A DNA stretch of 64,000 nucleotides from Bacillota bacterium (GTDB lineage Bacteria > Bacillota > Clostridia > Christensenellales > JAEXRW01): the NCBI GenBank assembly GCA_023454175.1, contig JAEXRW010000010.1, positions 248,001 through 312,000 of the forward strand, given 5' to 3'. A program made the translations under genes and the position numbers. Each line of letters begins with the position of its first letter. Within the stretch, counting starts at the first letter, position 1. This document shows positions 51,829-60,859 of this stretch, piece by piece. The notes under the pieces were generated by a model. It did not search any database and was not told the DNA's origin. It saw only the letters and a program-made list of their open reading frames with translations.

Positions 51829-52221
51829 ATGAGCAGGTTCCGCCGCAGGGACGACGATCCATTCATCAGCGATACCGAAAACGAAAACCTGTACAACACC
51901 ACCAACGAGAACAACGAACAGCTGCACCTGCACGAGTACCTGGGCACCGTGCGGCTGGCGGAATTTGGCGAGGAACGGCATAACCACAGACTGGCTGGCA
52001 TGTCGCTGGAAGCCATCCCCGTGAACGGCACGCACATCCACCGGATCCGCACGGCGACGGATTTTTTCGACCATTATCATATCATCGACGTACGCAGCGG
52101 GCCGGCCATCGCGGTGGGGCAGGGGAAGCACGTGCACCTGGTGAGCGGGATGACAAGCTTCATCGACGGGCACAGGCATAATTTCACCTTTGCAACGCTG
52201 ATCGAATCGCCGCTATTATAA
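51829..52221 (+). CDS. YmaF-family protein
   Basis: 130 residues, histidine-rich. Repeated His motifs (LHLHEYLG, ERHNHRLAG, GTHIHRIR, FDHYHII, KHVHLVSG, DGHRHNF) are spaced along the chain as in YmaF proteins, which suggests metal binding. Function is unknown. The charged, Asn-rich N-terminus is probably disordered. GGGGAGAAAGCT lies before the ATG. It stands alone. Confidence 0.88.
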   Translation: MSRFRRRDDDPFISDTENENLYNTTNENNEQLHLHEYLGTVRLAEFGEERHNHRLAGMSLEAIPVNGTHIHRIRTATDFFDHYHIIDVRSGPAIAVGQGKHVHLVSGMTSFIDGHRHNFTFATLIESPLL

Positions 52222-52310
52222 TTTAAAAATTAAGAATTAATAATCATTAAGAATTGTGGTATGCACAGGGAGGCAAATTTGCCTCCCTTTTAGCATGAAT
52301 CAAATAACGA
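52222..52310. repeat. Intergenic repeat, GGGAGGCA family copy 4
   Basis: The lead TTAAGAATTAATAATCATTA is followed by the perfect palindrome at 52268-52287 (arms GGGAGGCA/TGCCTCCC, centre AATT). Confidence 0.72.
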
Positions 52311-52332
52311 AACGCCCTGAACGGGCGTTTTT
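52311..52332 (+). terminator. Terminator-like hairpin before the ASCH gene
   Basis: AACGCCC-TGAA-CGGGCGTT followed by TTT. It probably ends the ymaF transcript downstream of the repeat. Confidence 0.8.
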
Positions 52333-52428
52333 GAGCGCACAGGGCTTTTCATACACCTTCAAATATGACTATAATAAGCAGGTATGGCATCCGGGTCAGC
52401 CGTTAAAAAAAGGACACGGGGGTAAACA

Positions 52429-52896
52429 ATGAAACCGGAAGAAATGTGGGAGCTTTACACCAGCCAAATACCGGAGGGGGAAAGGCCTGCGTCCTACACG
52501 GCGTGGTATTTCTGCGACAACGAGAAGGACGCGGAGGAGCTGGCGGAGCTGGTCATCTGCGGCATCAAACGGGCCACGACATCCCTGCGCATGCTTTTCA
52601 AGGAAGACGGGTCGGACGTGCCGAAGCCGGGGGACATGAGCGTCATCACCGATTTCACCGGGAACGCGAAATGCATCATACGGACCATAAAAGTGTATAC
52701 CGTGCCTTTCAAGGACGTGACTGCGGAGTACGCCGCGACGGAGGGCGAGGGGGACGGTTCCCTATCCTACTGGCGGGAGGGGCATATCCGTTTTTTCACC
52801 AGGGAACTGGCGGAGCTGGGCAGGGAAATGGACGAAAGCGTCCCGGTGGTATGCGAGGAATTTGAAAAGGTATTTCCCCTGCAGGAACAGGCATAA
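52429..52896 (+). CDS. ASCH-domain protein
   Basis: 155-residue cytosolic protein of the ASCH fold (related to PUA domains; some relatives bind RNA or hydrolyse N4-acetylcytidine). Recognisable segments are AWYFCDNEKDAEELAELV, GIKRATTSL (conserved Lys/Thr), PKPGDMSVITDFTG and FTRELAELG near the C-terminus. Catalytic residues for amidohydrolysis (Lys in IKRAT, Glu in YAATEGEGD) appear present. No operon partner. Confidence 0.85.
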   Translation: MKPEEMWELYTSQIPEGERPASYTAWYFCDNEKDAEELAELVICGIKRATTSLRMLFKEDGSDVPKPGDMSVITDFTGNAKCIIRTIKVYTVPFKDVTAEYAATEGEGDGSLSYWREGHIRFFTRELAELGREMDESVPVVCEEFEKVFPLQEQA

Positions 52897-53142
52897 CCAC
52901 GTCGCTTCATGGCGGTTCAGACCGGTACGATATGACCATACCTTTTACATATACATATAATATCCATTTCATATACTGTTAACGTACACAGGCCAGGGCT
53001 CAATTGCCTTCATCCCGCCGCGTGATATATAATATATATATCCTGAACGGTGAAACTACACGGGAAGAGACAAGCTGACGACTGCCTGCCTGAAGCCTAT
53101 CATCATTCAACGAAAATCCCATACTGCAGGAGGGTACCCCCC

Positions 53143-55152
53143 ATGAAACAGTCCAGAATTCTGCTTTGCATGCTCCTGGTACTCGTACTCATATTCACGA
53201 TGGCGCTGCCCGCATCGGCTATGGCCGATCCAGCGACTGAAACGAAATCCCTCCGGATCCTCTTCACACACGACATGCACTCCTCCCTGCTCCCGGCAAA
53301 GATCAAGGACCCCGGCGGGAACCTGGTGGAAGCAGGCGGATTCGCGCGGCTGCATACGGTGATCCAAAATGAGAAGACCCAAGACCCTGACGGCACGTTG
53401 CTGGTGGACGCGGGCGACTACTCCATGGGGACGCTTTTTCAGACACTGGAGTCCACGCAGGCGCCCGAGCTGTGCCTGATGGGGGCCATGGGGTACGACG
53501 CGGTGACGGCGGGCAACCATGAATTCGACTATTACATCGGCGGCTTCACCAAGAGCCTGCAGGCGGCAAAACAGAAAGGCGGACCGCTGCCGCAATACGT
53601 GATCTCCAACATGGATTTGCCGCAGGGCGATCCCAAGGCGGACGCGCTGCGCAAGGCGATGGATGACTACGGCGCGAAGGAATACACCGTCCTCAACAAG
53701 GGCGGGATCAAAATAGGCCTTTTCGGCCTGATGGGCGAAAACGCGGCCCATGACGCGCCCAACTCCAAACCTGCCACCTTCACAGACATCATCGAGGCTT
53801 CCAAGAAGATGGTGGACATCCTGAAAAACCAGGAGAAAGCAGACCTGATCGTGTGCCTCTCCCACTCGGGGACATGGACGAACCCCAACGAATCCGAGGA
53901 CGAACAGCTGGCGAAGGCCGTGCCGGACATCGACGTGATCATCAGCGGGCACACGCACACGCTGCTCCCCAAGCCCATCATCACAGGGCATACCATCATC
54001 GCCTCCTGCGGATCCAGCAACGAAACCTTAGGCGAACTGGAAATCTCCTACGACAACGGGTGGAAGGTGAAGGACTACAGCCTGAAGCCCATCGACGCTA
54101 CCGTGAAAGACGACGCCGCGATGCTGGAGAAGATCGGCGTGTACAAGGGGCTCGTGGACGAATACCTGAAGCCCTACGGATACACGTATGACCAGGTGAT
54201 CGCCCGCTCCCCATACCAATTTGAAGATTCGCAGTACATGTATGACCATCCCGCCGACTACCCGCTGGGCAACCTGCTCTCGGACGCGATGGTGTACGCC
54301 GTGAAAAAGGCGGAGGGGGATAGTTACGAGCCGGTGGATGCGGCGGTGGTGCCGATGGGCATCATCCGTGCGACAATCAACCAGGGGGATGTGACCGTCT
54401 CGGACGCCTTCAACATCCTGTCCCTGGGGACCGGCCCGGATGAAAAAACGGGTTACCCGCTCATCTGCGTGTACCTCACGGGCACGGAGCTGAGGAACGT
54501 GTGTGAGGTGGACGCCTCCGTCACCCCACTCTTGGGCGATGCGCAACTTTTCATCTCGGGCATCCGATACACATACGCCCCGGACTGGCTGATCTTCAAC
54601 AAGGTGCAGAACGCAGAGCTTTCGAAACCGGACGGCAGTACAGCGAAGATCGAACCCGACAAGCTGTACCGCGTGGTGTGCGGGCTGTACACCGGGCAGA
54701 TGCTGTCCTATGTGAAAAGCAAGTCCTTCGGCATCATCTCCATCGTGCCCAAGGATAAAGACGGCAACCCCATCGACATGGAAAACCTGGAGAAGCACAT
54801 CATCTACGCTGAAGCCAATGGGGAAAAGCAGGAGATCAAGGAATGGGAGATGGTGGTGCAATACATGCAGTCCTTCCCCGAGAAGGACGGGGCCGTGACG
54901 ATCCCGGACGCCTATGCCACTGAACAAGGCAGAAAAATCACGGTTTCTCCCGGCATCTTCACCCTGATCGGGAACATGAACCTGGTGGCGTGGATCGTGG
55001 TATTGATCGTGGCGGTGATCCTCGCGCTGATCGTATGGATCATCGTACTGATCGCAACACGGAAGAAGCGCAAGGCGAAGCGGGCGGCGAGAAGGGCGAT
55101 CCAGGCGGAGCGGGAAGGCGAGAAGCCGGGGAAAGGTACGAAAACAGTATAG
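53143..55152 (+). CDS. Surface 5'-nucleotidase/UshA-like metallophosphoesterase
   Basis: Exported bifunctional-type nucleotidase, 669 residues. A signal peptide (cleavage near ALPASAMA) is followed by a calcineurin-like metallophosphatase domain with metal motifs THDMHS, VDAGDYSMGT, GNHEFDY and SGHTHTLL, then a C-terminal 5'-nucleotidase domain with YPLGNLLSDAMVYA and GTELRNVCEV. A final hydrophobic helix (about 615-640) and a Lys/Arg tail anchor it to the membrane. ATG 53143 lies after GGAGGGT; an upstream in-frame ATG (53050) lacks an RBS. It probably releases phosphate and nucleosides outside the cell. Confidence 0.92.
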   Translation: MKQSRILLCMLLVLVLIFTMALPASAMADPATETKSLRILFTHDMHSSLLPAKIKDPGGNLVEAGGFARLHTVIQNEKTQDPDGTLLVDAGDYSMGTLFQTLESTQAPELCLMGAMGYDAVTAGNHEFDYYIGGFTKSLQAAKQKGGPLPQYVISNMDLPQGDPKADALRKAMDDYGAKEYTVLNKGGIKIGLFGLMGENAAHDAPNSKPATFTDIIEASKKMVDILKNQEKADLIVCLSHSGTWTNPNESEDEQLAKAVPDIDVIISGHTHTLLPKPIITGHTIIASCGSSNETLGELEISYDNGWKVKDYSLKPIDATVKDDAAMLEKIGVYKGLVDEYLKPYGYTYDQVIARSPYQFEDSQYMYDHPADYPLGNLLSDAMVYAVKKAEGDSYEPVDAAVVPMGIIRATINQGDVTVSDAFNILSLGTGPDEKTGYPLICVYLTGTELRNVCEVDASVTPLLGDAQLFISGIRYTYAPDWLIFNKVQNAELSKPDGSTAKIEPDKLYRVVCGLYTGQMLSYVKSKSFGIISIVPKDKDGNPIDMENLEKHIIYAEANGEKQEIKEWEMVVQYMQSFPEKDGAVTIPDAYATEQGRKITVSPGIFTLIGNMNLVAWIVVLIVAVILALIVWIIVLIATRKKRKAKRAARRAIQAEREGEKPGKGTKTV

Positions 55153-55185
55153 GTTAAAAATAGTTAAAGAAAATGCAAAATGTGA

Positions 55186-55209
55186 AGGGCCATCCGAGAG
55201 GGTGGCCCT
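55186..55209 (+). terminator. Hairpin after the 5'-nucleotidase
   Basis: AGGGCCATCC-GAGAG-GGTGGCCCT. The trailing T-run is weak (ATGGTTTATT), so a terminator role is probable but not certain. Confidence 0.65.
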
Positions 55210-55262
55210 ATGGTTTATTATGGTCTTGAACTATTTGCCCTATTTAATTCATATACGCACAC

Positions 55263-55808
55263 TCATAGTCCCAGCAGCTGCTTTTTCTTGGCATCAAATT
55301 CTTCCTGAGAGATGATACCGCTATCCAAAAGCTCTTTGAATTTTTTTATCTCATCCGCCGCGGAATTGATGGGGCCCGTTTCCGCTTCGTCTGAAGCATT
55401 TTTATATTGTTCCAAAGCATGCCTGATCTTTGCTCCAAGCATGGATGCAAAATTATTCGCAGCCGCATAGCTGAACATCCCGCCACAGAACAGGATCCTA
55501 TTCGAATCTTTTATTGCATTGAGGTTTTGAGAAGAACCTATGTCAATACCTACGAACCTGTTTTTCGAGTTCATCCCTGTCAAGAAAACGATCTGTGCAA
55601 ACTGTGAATTCAGGTTGGCATTGACAACATCAATCCCATTGTAATCTTTGAAGTACCAAGACATCGCCTGGCTTCCTTTTAAATATCCGGTCACTCTGTT
55701 ACCGTAAATCTCCACTACCTCATAGTAATTCACGCTTGCAAGTGTGGTTTTCTTTCGCAGATCCGCGGGTATAGAAATGCTTTCAATCAAAGCTGTGTTC
55801 GTCCCCAT
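55263..55808 (-). CDS. SHOCT-domain protein
   Basis: 181-residue cytosolic protein. The N-terminal two thirds look like a PH-like beta domain (YYEVVEIYGNRVTGYL, MSWYFKDYNGIDVV). The C-terminal 30 residues form the SHOCT module (IKKFKELLDSGIISQEEFDAKKKQLL), which often mediates oligomerisation. Function unknown. It is a single gene with GGAGGG before its ATG on the minus strand. Codon use is somewhat more A+T-rich than its neighbours. Confidence 0.8.
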   Translation of the reverse strand: MGTNTALIESISIPADLRKKTTLASVNYYEVVEIYGNRVTGYLKGSQAMSWYFKDYNGIDVVNANLNSQFAQIVFLTGMNSKNRFVGIDIGSSQNLNAIKDSNRILFCGGMFSYAAANNFASMLGAKIRHALEQYKNASDEAETGPINSAADEIKKFKELLDSGIISQEEFDAKKKQLLGL

Positions 55809-56054
55809 TTACAACCCTCCATTACGTAAACAAGTACCAAAAGACTATAAGTAGTATATTTTATCCGGCCGTTTCATGTCAAACGCACCATGCTGAGGAC
55901 AACAACCGTAACAAATGATAACCCTTGTAACAGGGACCTTGGAGCAAGATGACCATTCGGCCAAAGGCAGTGACCACAGATCATGACGCCACGATATCCA
56001 AGCTCCATGGCCGTTCAATGGAATGCCGAACAAGCATGGCTGTGTTAAAAAGGG

Positions 56055-56822
56055 TCAGACCGGAGTTTTCAGCTCTTCTTTCGCATGCAGTCTTTTGAAG
56101 AAGAAGAAGAAAAGGCCCAAACCCAGGGTGATGAGCGCGATGAACTGGGATGTGGACAGGAAGCCGATGCTGCCACGGTAATCAGCCCGCAGGAATTCGA
56201 CCAGGAAGCGGCCGGCGCTATAAAGCATGAGATACAGCGCACCAATTCTACCATCGGGACGGCTTTTCCGCGCGTACAAAATCAGCAGCAATACGATCAG
56301 GAAATCCCCCGCGCTGGAAATCAGCTGTGTCGGGATGAGGGGGATGCCGCCGGGAGCGATGCTGTGATCCGGGAATACCACGCCATACCAGGCTGTGGTC
56401 TCATGCCCGTAGCAGCAGCCCGCGAGAAAACAGCCGATGCGCCCGAACCCCTGCGCCAGGGCCACAGAAGGCGCGACCAGGTCGAAATAGCTCAAAAAGG
56501 ATACCTTTTTGATGCGGCAGTAAAGGATGGACGCAAGCGCACCGCCTACAATGCCGCCATACACTACAAATCCGCCGCCCGAGAGTATCTCCAGCGGATT
56601 TTTCATAAACGCATCCAGATCAATCAGCAAGTAGAGCAATTTGGCGCAAATAAACCCGGCCAGGAGCATGGCGAGCCCGATGCCGTAGACAATACCCACA
56701 TCCAGCCCGCGCTTTTTTGCGCGGTGTACGGCCAGGAAAACAGCCAGGAGCACACCGAGTGCGATCATGAGCCCATAACCGTGTATGGTGAGTGGCCCTA
56801 TGGTAAACAGGTCATTATACAT
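56055..56822 (-). CDS. lgt: Prolipoprotein diacylglyceryl transferase-like protein (Lgt family)
   Basis: Membrane enzyme family that transfers diacylglycerol from phosphatidylglycerol to the lipobox cysteine. The 255 residues have seven hydrophobic helices. LTIHGYGLMIALG and SGGGFVVYGGIVGGAL match the family, and GFGRIGCFLAGCCYG (about 125-139) corresponds to the Lgt signature. The signature is divergent: canonical enzymes have an Asn/Glu pair here, whereas this protein has CFLAGCCYG, and the later HPTQLYE-type motif reads IPTQLISSAGD. This could be the cell's only Lgt, with a clostridial variant, or a paralogue. Confidence 0.8.
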   Translation of the reverse strand: MYNDLFTIGPLTIHGYGLMIALGVLLAVFLAVHRAKKRGLDVGIVYGIGLAMLLAGFICAKLLYLLIDLDAFMKNPLEILSGGGFVVYGGIVGGALASILYCRIKKVSFLSYFDLVAPSVALAQGFGRIGCFLAGCCYGHETTAWYGVVFPDHSIAPGGIPLIPTQLISSAGDFLIVLLLILYARKSRPDGRIGALYLMLYSAGRFLVEFLRADYRGSIGFLSTSQFIALITLGLGLFFFFFKRLHAKEELKTPV

Positions 56823-56918
56823 AACGAGATCCCTTCAGATTCATATCAACGGGTCATTCATAAGGTCCAAGAGGAAAGACAGACTGCATGTGACTATTCA
56901 CCCCCGGCAACATTGCTT

Positions 56919-57533
56919 TCATTGCCCGAACTGGGTATCGGTCACAAGCTTTTCCCTGTACGGGAAACCGGCATCGAAACGCTCCACCTCTTCTGAATCC
57001 AGATGGTGGAATACATCGTCCTCGAAAAACCGCCCGTTAATCCCGTTCAATGCGCCGGTATACAGCTCCAGCGCCATGAATGCGTCCATATTCCCGCCAT
57101 CGGGCATATGGATACCGTAATCCCCGGCATCCCGATAACCAAAACGGGGATAGTAAGCCGGGTGGCCGTAAATCACGACCCCTTTGTACCCCAATTCCCT
57201 CGCCCGTTCGATGGAATGCCGCATGAGCTGTGCGCCGACGCCATGCTTCTGGTATTCCGGTAGGACGGCCAACGGGCCCATACACAGGACTTCCTGCGAT
57301 CCGCCTGCTTCGTTCACGACACGTGCCCGGGAATACATGATGTTGCCTATTATCCGCCCATCGCAACAGGCGACGAAGGTCAGCTCCCGGACGAACGCTG
57401 GCACCTGCCGGAGCTTATGGACGAGATAGTGCTCGTCACACCCGGGCTTAAAAAGGTTCCAGAAGGCCTCGCGGGTGAGGCTCTCCACCTCACGCCAATC
57501 GCTTTCCGCTTCCAGCCGGATCAAAACATCCAA
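56919..57533 (-). CDS. GNAT-family N-acetyltransferase
   Basis: 204 residues. The acetyl-CoA-binding motif is PEYQKHGVGAQLMRHSIE, with MGPLAVLPEYQ before it, and the C-terminal part (GHPAYYPRFGYRDAGDYGI) matches predicted GNAT acyltransferases of the YhbS kind. Substrate unknown. It lies 33 bp after the Dabb gene on the same strand and probably shares its transcript. Confidence 0.88.
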   Translation of the reverse strand: MDVLIRLEAESDWREVESLTREAFWNLFKPGCDEHYLVHKLRQVPAFVRELTFVACCDGRIIGNIMYSRARVVNEAGGSQEVLCMGPLAVLPEYQKHGVGAQLMRHSIERARELGYKGVVIYGHPAYYPRFGYRDAGDYGIHMPDGGNMDAFMALELYTGALNGINGRFFEDDVFHHLDSEEVERFDAGFPYREKLVTDTQFGQ

Positions 57534-57566
57534 TGTGATCCCCTCCTTAAGGAGGACTATAACCGC

Positions 57567-57881
57567 CTACTTCCACATGACCAGGTCGATCTCCTGGAAA
57601 CGGGTGACTTCCTTTTTCCAGCGCTGCTCGACGAAGCCGTTATGTTTGGGGTGGTTGCTGTAGGCATCATAGGCCGCCTGATTTTCAAAAAGCATGGAAA
57701 AACCAAAGTGGTAGTCGCACTTGGCGCTGACCTGGCGCAGAACCTCAAATTCATGCACGCCGGGGATATTCGTGAGGATATCCCGCCCGTCATCCAGGAA
57801 CCTGCGTTCCTCGCTGGAGCCTGCGGGGTGACACAGGTCAAACACCACCATGTGCTTTATCCAACCGTTGCGAGTGATCAT
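57567..57881 (-). CDS. Stress-responsive alpha/beta-barrel (Dabb) protein
   Basis: 104-residue dimeric alpha/beta barrel of the Dabb family. It has HMVVFDLCHPAGSSEERRFL, GVHEFEVLRQVS and HFGFSMLFENQAAYDAY, closing with FVEQRWKKEVTRF. A start at about 57881 (MITRNGWIKHMVV) has AAAGGCGG upstream; the residues before it are unlike the family. Some family members are enzymes, others are stress proteins; this one cannot be resolved. Confidence 0.85.
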   Translation of the reverse strand: MITRNGWIKHMVVFDLCHPAGSSEERRFLDDGRDILTNIPGVHEFEVLRQVSAKCDYHFGFSMLFENQAAYDAYSNHPKHNGFVEQRWKKEVTRFQEIDLVMWK

Positions 57882-58044
57882 CCAACATAACCGCCTTTCT
57901 ATTTTCGGCATCCTGAGCCGCATAACGACAATGTACCACACCTGCATGCCCGCCGCAAGCGCATCCCGGACGCAGATGGAAAGACAGCCTGTATATGCTA
58001 TAATAAAGCAAATATGCCAGGCTTCACCCGGGGGGCGAAACTAT

Positions 58045-59289
58045 TTGAAAAAAACGGCCATCTGGCTAGTGACCCTGCTGCTGCTCCTCTCCCCGACCCT
58101 TTTCGCACGGGCCGCAGGAGAAATACAATACGTTGCTGGCGCCGATCCCACCGAACCGGTCATAACCTACACCGAGTATACGGGGGAAAAGGTGCACTTT
58201 TCCCTGACTACGCCTAAAACGGCTGTTTCCGTCAAACTCTACCTGGACGGGAAGAAGCAAAGCGCTGTGGTAGTGTTCAAAGAGGAAAACGCGACATCCA
58301 AGATATGGACGGCGGACCTCACGATGGAGAATGCGGGGACGCGCAGGGTACGCTTTTACGTATACGGGCAGGACGGGAAGATCATGGCCCGGTATCCAGC
58401 TGCCCCCATCCGGATCCAAGTGAAACTGCGGGTGATGCCGCCGGTGACGGAGGACGCGCTGATCATGGAGCACGACATGGCGGTGCTGAAGGGAACGCTG
58501 GCGCCTGCCACGGGGGTAAAGTATCGTTCGTTCGGGTTTTACCTGGGGACCTCCCAGACAAGCATGAAAAAGCTGGCCGCGAACAAGGCGCGGGGGACGG
58601 CGTTCAACAGGCTGGCCAGCGGGCTGAAACCGCGGACCACCTACTACTACCGGGCCTATGCGGTGGCGTCCACGGGTGTAATCGTTTCGGGTGCGGTAAA
58701 ATATTTCACCACGCCGGCCAAGACTGCCTGGAGCGCGGAAACCAGCCGCAAGGCTACGAGCGATGCGAAATATGACTACCTCTTCCATTCGCAGCACCGC
58801 TACTACACCATCGACGACCCGCCGCTGGGATACAATACAAAGGCCGAGGCGGCCAAGCACATGACGACCATCCGGGTACCGGTGTGGAAGCTGACCAACG
58901 GGAAACGGGCGGCATCCTCCCGGACGCTGACGGTGAACCGGAAGCTGGCGGCAAACGTGAAAGCCATCTTCAGCGAGATCTACGCGCTGGACATGCGGTT
59001 TCCCATCCACCAGCTGTACGGCTACAGCTACCGCAAGGTGACGGGGCCGGGGGCGGTGCACACGAGCAGGATCATGTCCCACCACTCCTTCGGGGCGGCC
59101 ATCGACATCAACTGGAGCGTGAACCGCTTTTACCTGGACGGGGACCAAAGGAACACGAAAAGCCCGTACTGCATCCCGCAGGCGGTCATCGATATATTCG
59201 CCAAATACGGCTGGGCGTGGGGCGGGGACTTTGCCTGCGGGCAGGACACGATGCACTTTCAATATCTCGGCGTAGAATTGCTGCCATAA
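58045..59289 (+). CDS. Secreted VanY-type D,D-carboxypeptidase (peptidase M15)
   Basis: Exported cell-wall peptidase, 414 residues. A TTG start with GGGGGCG upstream gives the signal peptide KKTAIWLVTLLLLLSPTLFA. Next comes a beta-rich region (about 30-250) with a fibronectin-like repeat (SGLKPRTTYYYRAYAV). The C-terminal M15 domain has SHHSFGAAIDIN (metal His and Asp) and DTMHFQY (last metal His). Such enzymes trim D-Ala from peptidoglycan stem peptides. It is a single gene after the divergent Dabb/GNAT pair. Confidence 0.88.
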   Translation: MKKTAIWLVTLLLLLSPTLFARAAGEIQYVAGADPTEPVITYTEYTGEKVHFSLTTPKTAVSVKLYLDGKKQSAVVVFKEENATSKIWTADLTMENAGTRRVRFYVYGQDGKIMARYPAAPIRIQVKLRVMPPVTEDALIMEHDMAVLKGTLAPATGVKYRSFGFYLGTSQTSMKKLAANKARGTAFNRLASGLKPRTTYYYRAYAVASTGVIVSGAVKYFTTPAKTAWSAETSRKATSDAKYDYLFHSQHRYYTIDDPPLGYNTKAEAAKHMTTIRVPVWKLTNGKRAASSRTLTVNRKLAANVKAIFSEIYALDMRFPIHQLYGYSYRKVTGPGAVHTSRIMSHHSFGAAIDINWSVNRFYLDGDQRNTKSPYCIPQAVIDIFAKYGWAWGGDFACGQDTMHFQYLGVELLP

Positions 59290-59299
59290 AAGGAAAGGC

Positions 59300-59385
59300 A
59301 ACGGCTGATAACAAATGTATAATGTATAATTATGGTGTGCCCTGCGGGGGAATTCAGTTGCCCTGCGGGGGATTCAGTCATAGGA
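59300..59385. repeat. Intergenic repeat (TGCCCTGCGGGGG family)
   Basis: AATGTATAATGTATAATTATGG is followed by two TGCCCTGCGGGGG blocks (about 59337 and 59359). It is a truncated member of the GGGAGGCA composite without the palindrome. Confidence 0.6.
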
Positions 59386-59422
59386 TAGACAGATATCGCC
59401 TTTTTGCTTAGGAGGGTGGCGC

Positions 59423-59878
59423 ATGGATATTCGAATCGTATCCGGCGGGCTGAAAGACATGGCCCTCGTGAAACCGCTGTGGGAAAGGCTGAACGCGGTG
59501 CATCTGGAGAAGTCGGTCCACTTCAAGAAGAAGTACAAACACTTCACCTTCGAACAGCGCATGGAGCCGGTATTGGAGAAGGCGGGCAGGGGACAACTCA
59601 AAATAGACCTGCTCATGGACGGCGAGAGGGCAGCGGGTTACTGCATCTCTTCCATTGAGAACGGGAGCGGGGAGATCGAATCCATCTATATCGAACCGGA
59701 GCTGCGCGGCGGCGGATGGGGCGGGAAGCTGATAGAGCGCGCGCTTTCGTGGTTCGAGGAAAACGGGATAGAAGACATCTCCATCGGCGTAGTGTATGAC
59801 AACAAGGACGCACTGCCCTTCTATGAAAGATACGGATTTCAAATCAGCACCTATGTATTGAAACGGCCGAAACGGTAA
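59423..59878 (+). CDS. GNAT-family N-acetyltransferase
   Basis: 151 residues. The acetyl-CoA motif is IEPELRGGGWGGKLIERAL, preceded by IESIYIEPEL, with a C-terminal YDNKDALPFYERYGFQI typical of GNAT. Substrate unknown; N-alpha or small-molecule acetylation is possible. AGGAGGG lies before the ATG. It stands alone. Confidence 0.88.
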   Translation: MDIRIVSGGLKDMALVKPLWERLNAVHLEKSVHFKKKYKHFTFEQRMEPVLEKAGRGQLKIDLLMDGERAAGYCISSIENGSGEIESIYIEPELRGGGWGGKLIERALSWFEENGIEDISIGVVYDNKDALPFYERYGFQISTYVLKRPKR

Positions 59879-60034
59879 ACGAACGCCGCACATACACTCC
59901 CCGCAGCAGGGTAAATATTCCAACCATGTACAATACAGCTATTGCCCCTTAGGGAGCCGCCATTATATAATGAAGCAGATAGTCAAAGCATTTGATTTTT
60001 TACCGCATTCATCCGGCATCATTTTGAGGGATTT

Positions 60035-60718
60035 ATGGCAATCACCATTGACAGGATCATACGCTCGAGACGGCGAAAAACCATTTCGCTGGAGGTGACT
60101 CGGGACGCACGTCTCATTGTGCGTGTGCCCTGGCGCGTGCCGGAGGAATATCTGCTGGAGCTGGTGGAGAAAAAAACGGAGTGGATCCAGCGGAAGAAGG
60201 AAGCGGCGGAAAAACGCCTGATGTACGCTGCATTCAGCCGTATCGAGCCGGGGCTGAAAGCGGAATACCCGTACCTGGGCAGGGAATACACAGTGGTGAA
60301 CGGCGCAGCGGGGAAGAGCATCCAGATAGCGGGTGGCAGTATCCTGATCCCCGAGAAATTCGCGGGGCGGGAGGAGCATGCGCTGACGGGGTGGTTCCGG
60401 CGGCAGGCGCACGACTACATCACGGCGCGGGCCGAAGCGTTATCCCGCGAGACGGGACTCGGCTATACATCTCTGCGCATCGGGAGCGCGCGCAAACGGT
60501 GGGGGTCGTGCGGGGGGGACGCACGGCTGAATTTCACATGGAGGCTGATCTTCACGCCCTCCGAAATCATCGATTACGTGATCATCCACGAACTGTGCCA
60601 CGTGCCCATCCGCAACCATTCACGGAAATTCTGGAACAAGGTGGAGGCGTATGTACCGGATTATAAGGTGAAGCGGAAGTGGCTGAAGGAATACGGAGAA
60701 CTGCTGGAACTTTTATAG
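60035..60718 (+). CDS. YgjP-like metallopeptidase (DUF45)
   Basis: 227-residue zinc metalloprotease of the YgjP/WLM type. The N-terminal half has RSRRRKTISLEV and YPYLGREY; the C-terminal catalytic part has KRWGSCG and HELCHVPIRNHSRKFW, giving zinc ligands His185 and His189 with Glu186 and a third His further on. Cytoplasmic. Function in bacteria is little known, with links to protein quality control in relatives. It is a single gene. Confidence 0.9.
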   Translation: MAITIDRIIRSRRRKTISLEVTRDARLIVRVPWRVPEEYLLELVEKKTEWIQRKKEAAEKRLMYAAFSRIEPGLKAEYPYLGREYTVVNGAAGKSIQIAGGSILIPEKFAGREEHALTGWFRRQAHDYITARAEALSRETGLGYTSLRIGSARKRWGSCGGDARLNFTWRLIFTPSEIIDYVIIHELCHVPIRNHSRKFWNKVEAYVPDYKVKRKWLKEYGELLELL

Positions 60719-60859
60719 TTGACAGTTGAAAGTTGAGAGTTGACAGTTAAGGGGCGCCCCGCGGGGGTGATAAAAACATTTGATCATAAAAAATCAGGTT
60801 GCCTGGCTATGCCGGGCTGATTTATTATTACAGCAGCATTCAGAAGGGTAATTGACTAG
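60719..60859. repeat. Repeat and hairpin between the YgjP and AEC genes
   Basis: A TTGACAGTTGAAAGTTGAGAG lead, then GCGCCCCGCGGGGG (about 60751). A hairpin at about 60791-60823 (AAATCAG...CTGATTT with an inner GCCTGGC/GCCGGGC) followed by ATTATTA may be a terminator. Confidence 0.55.
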
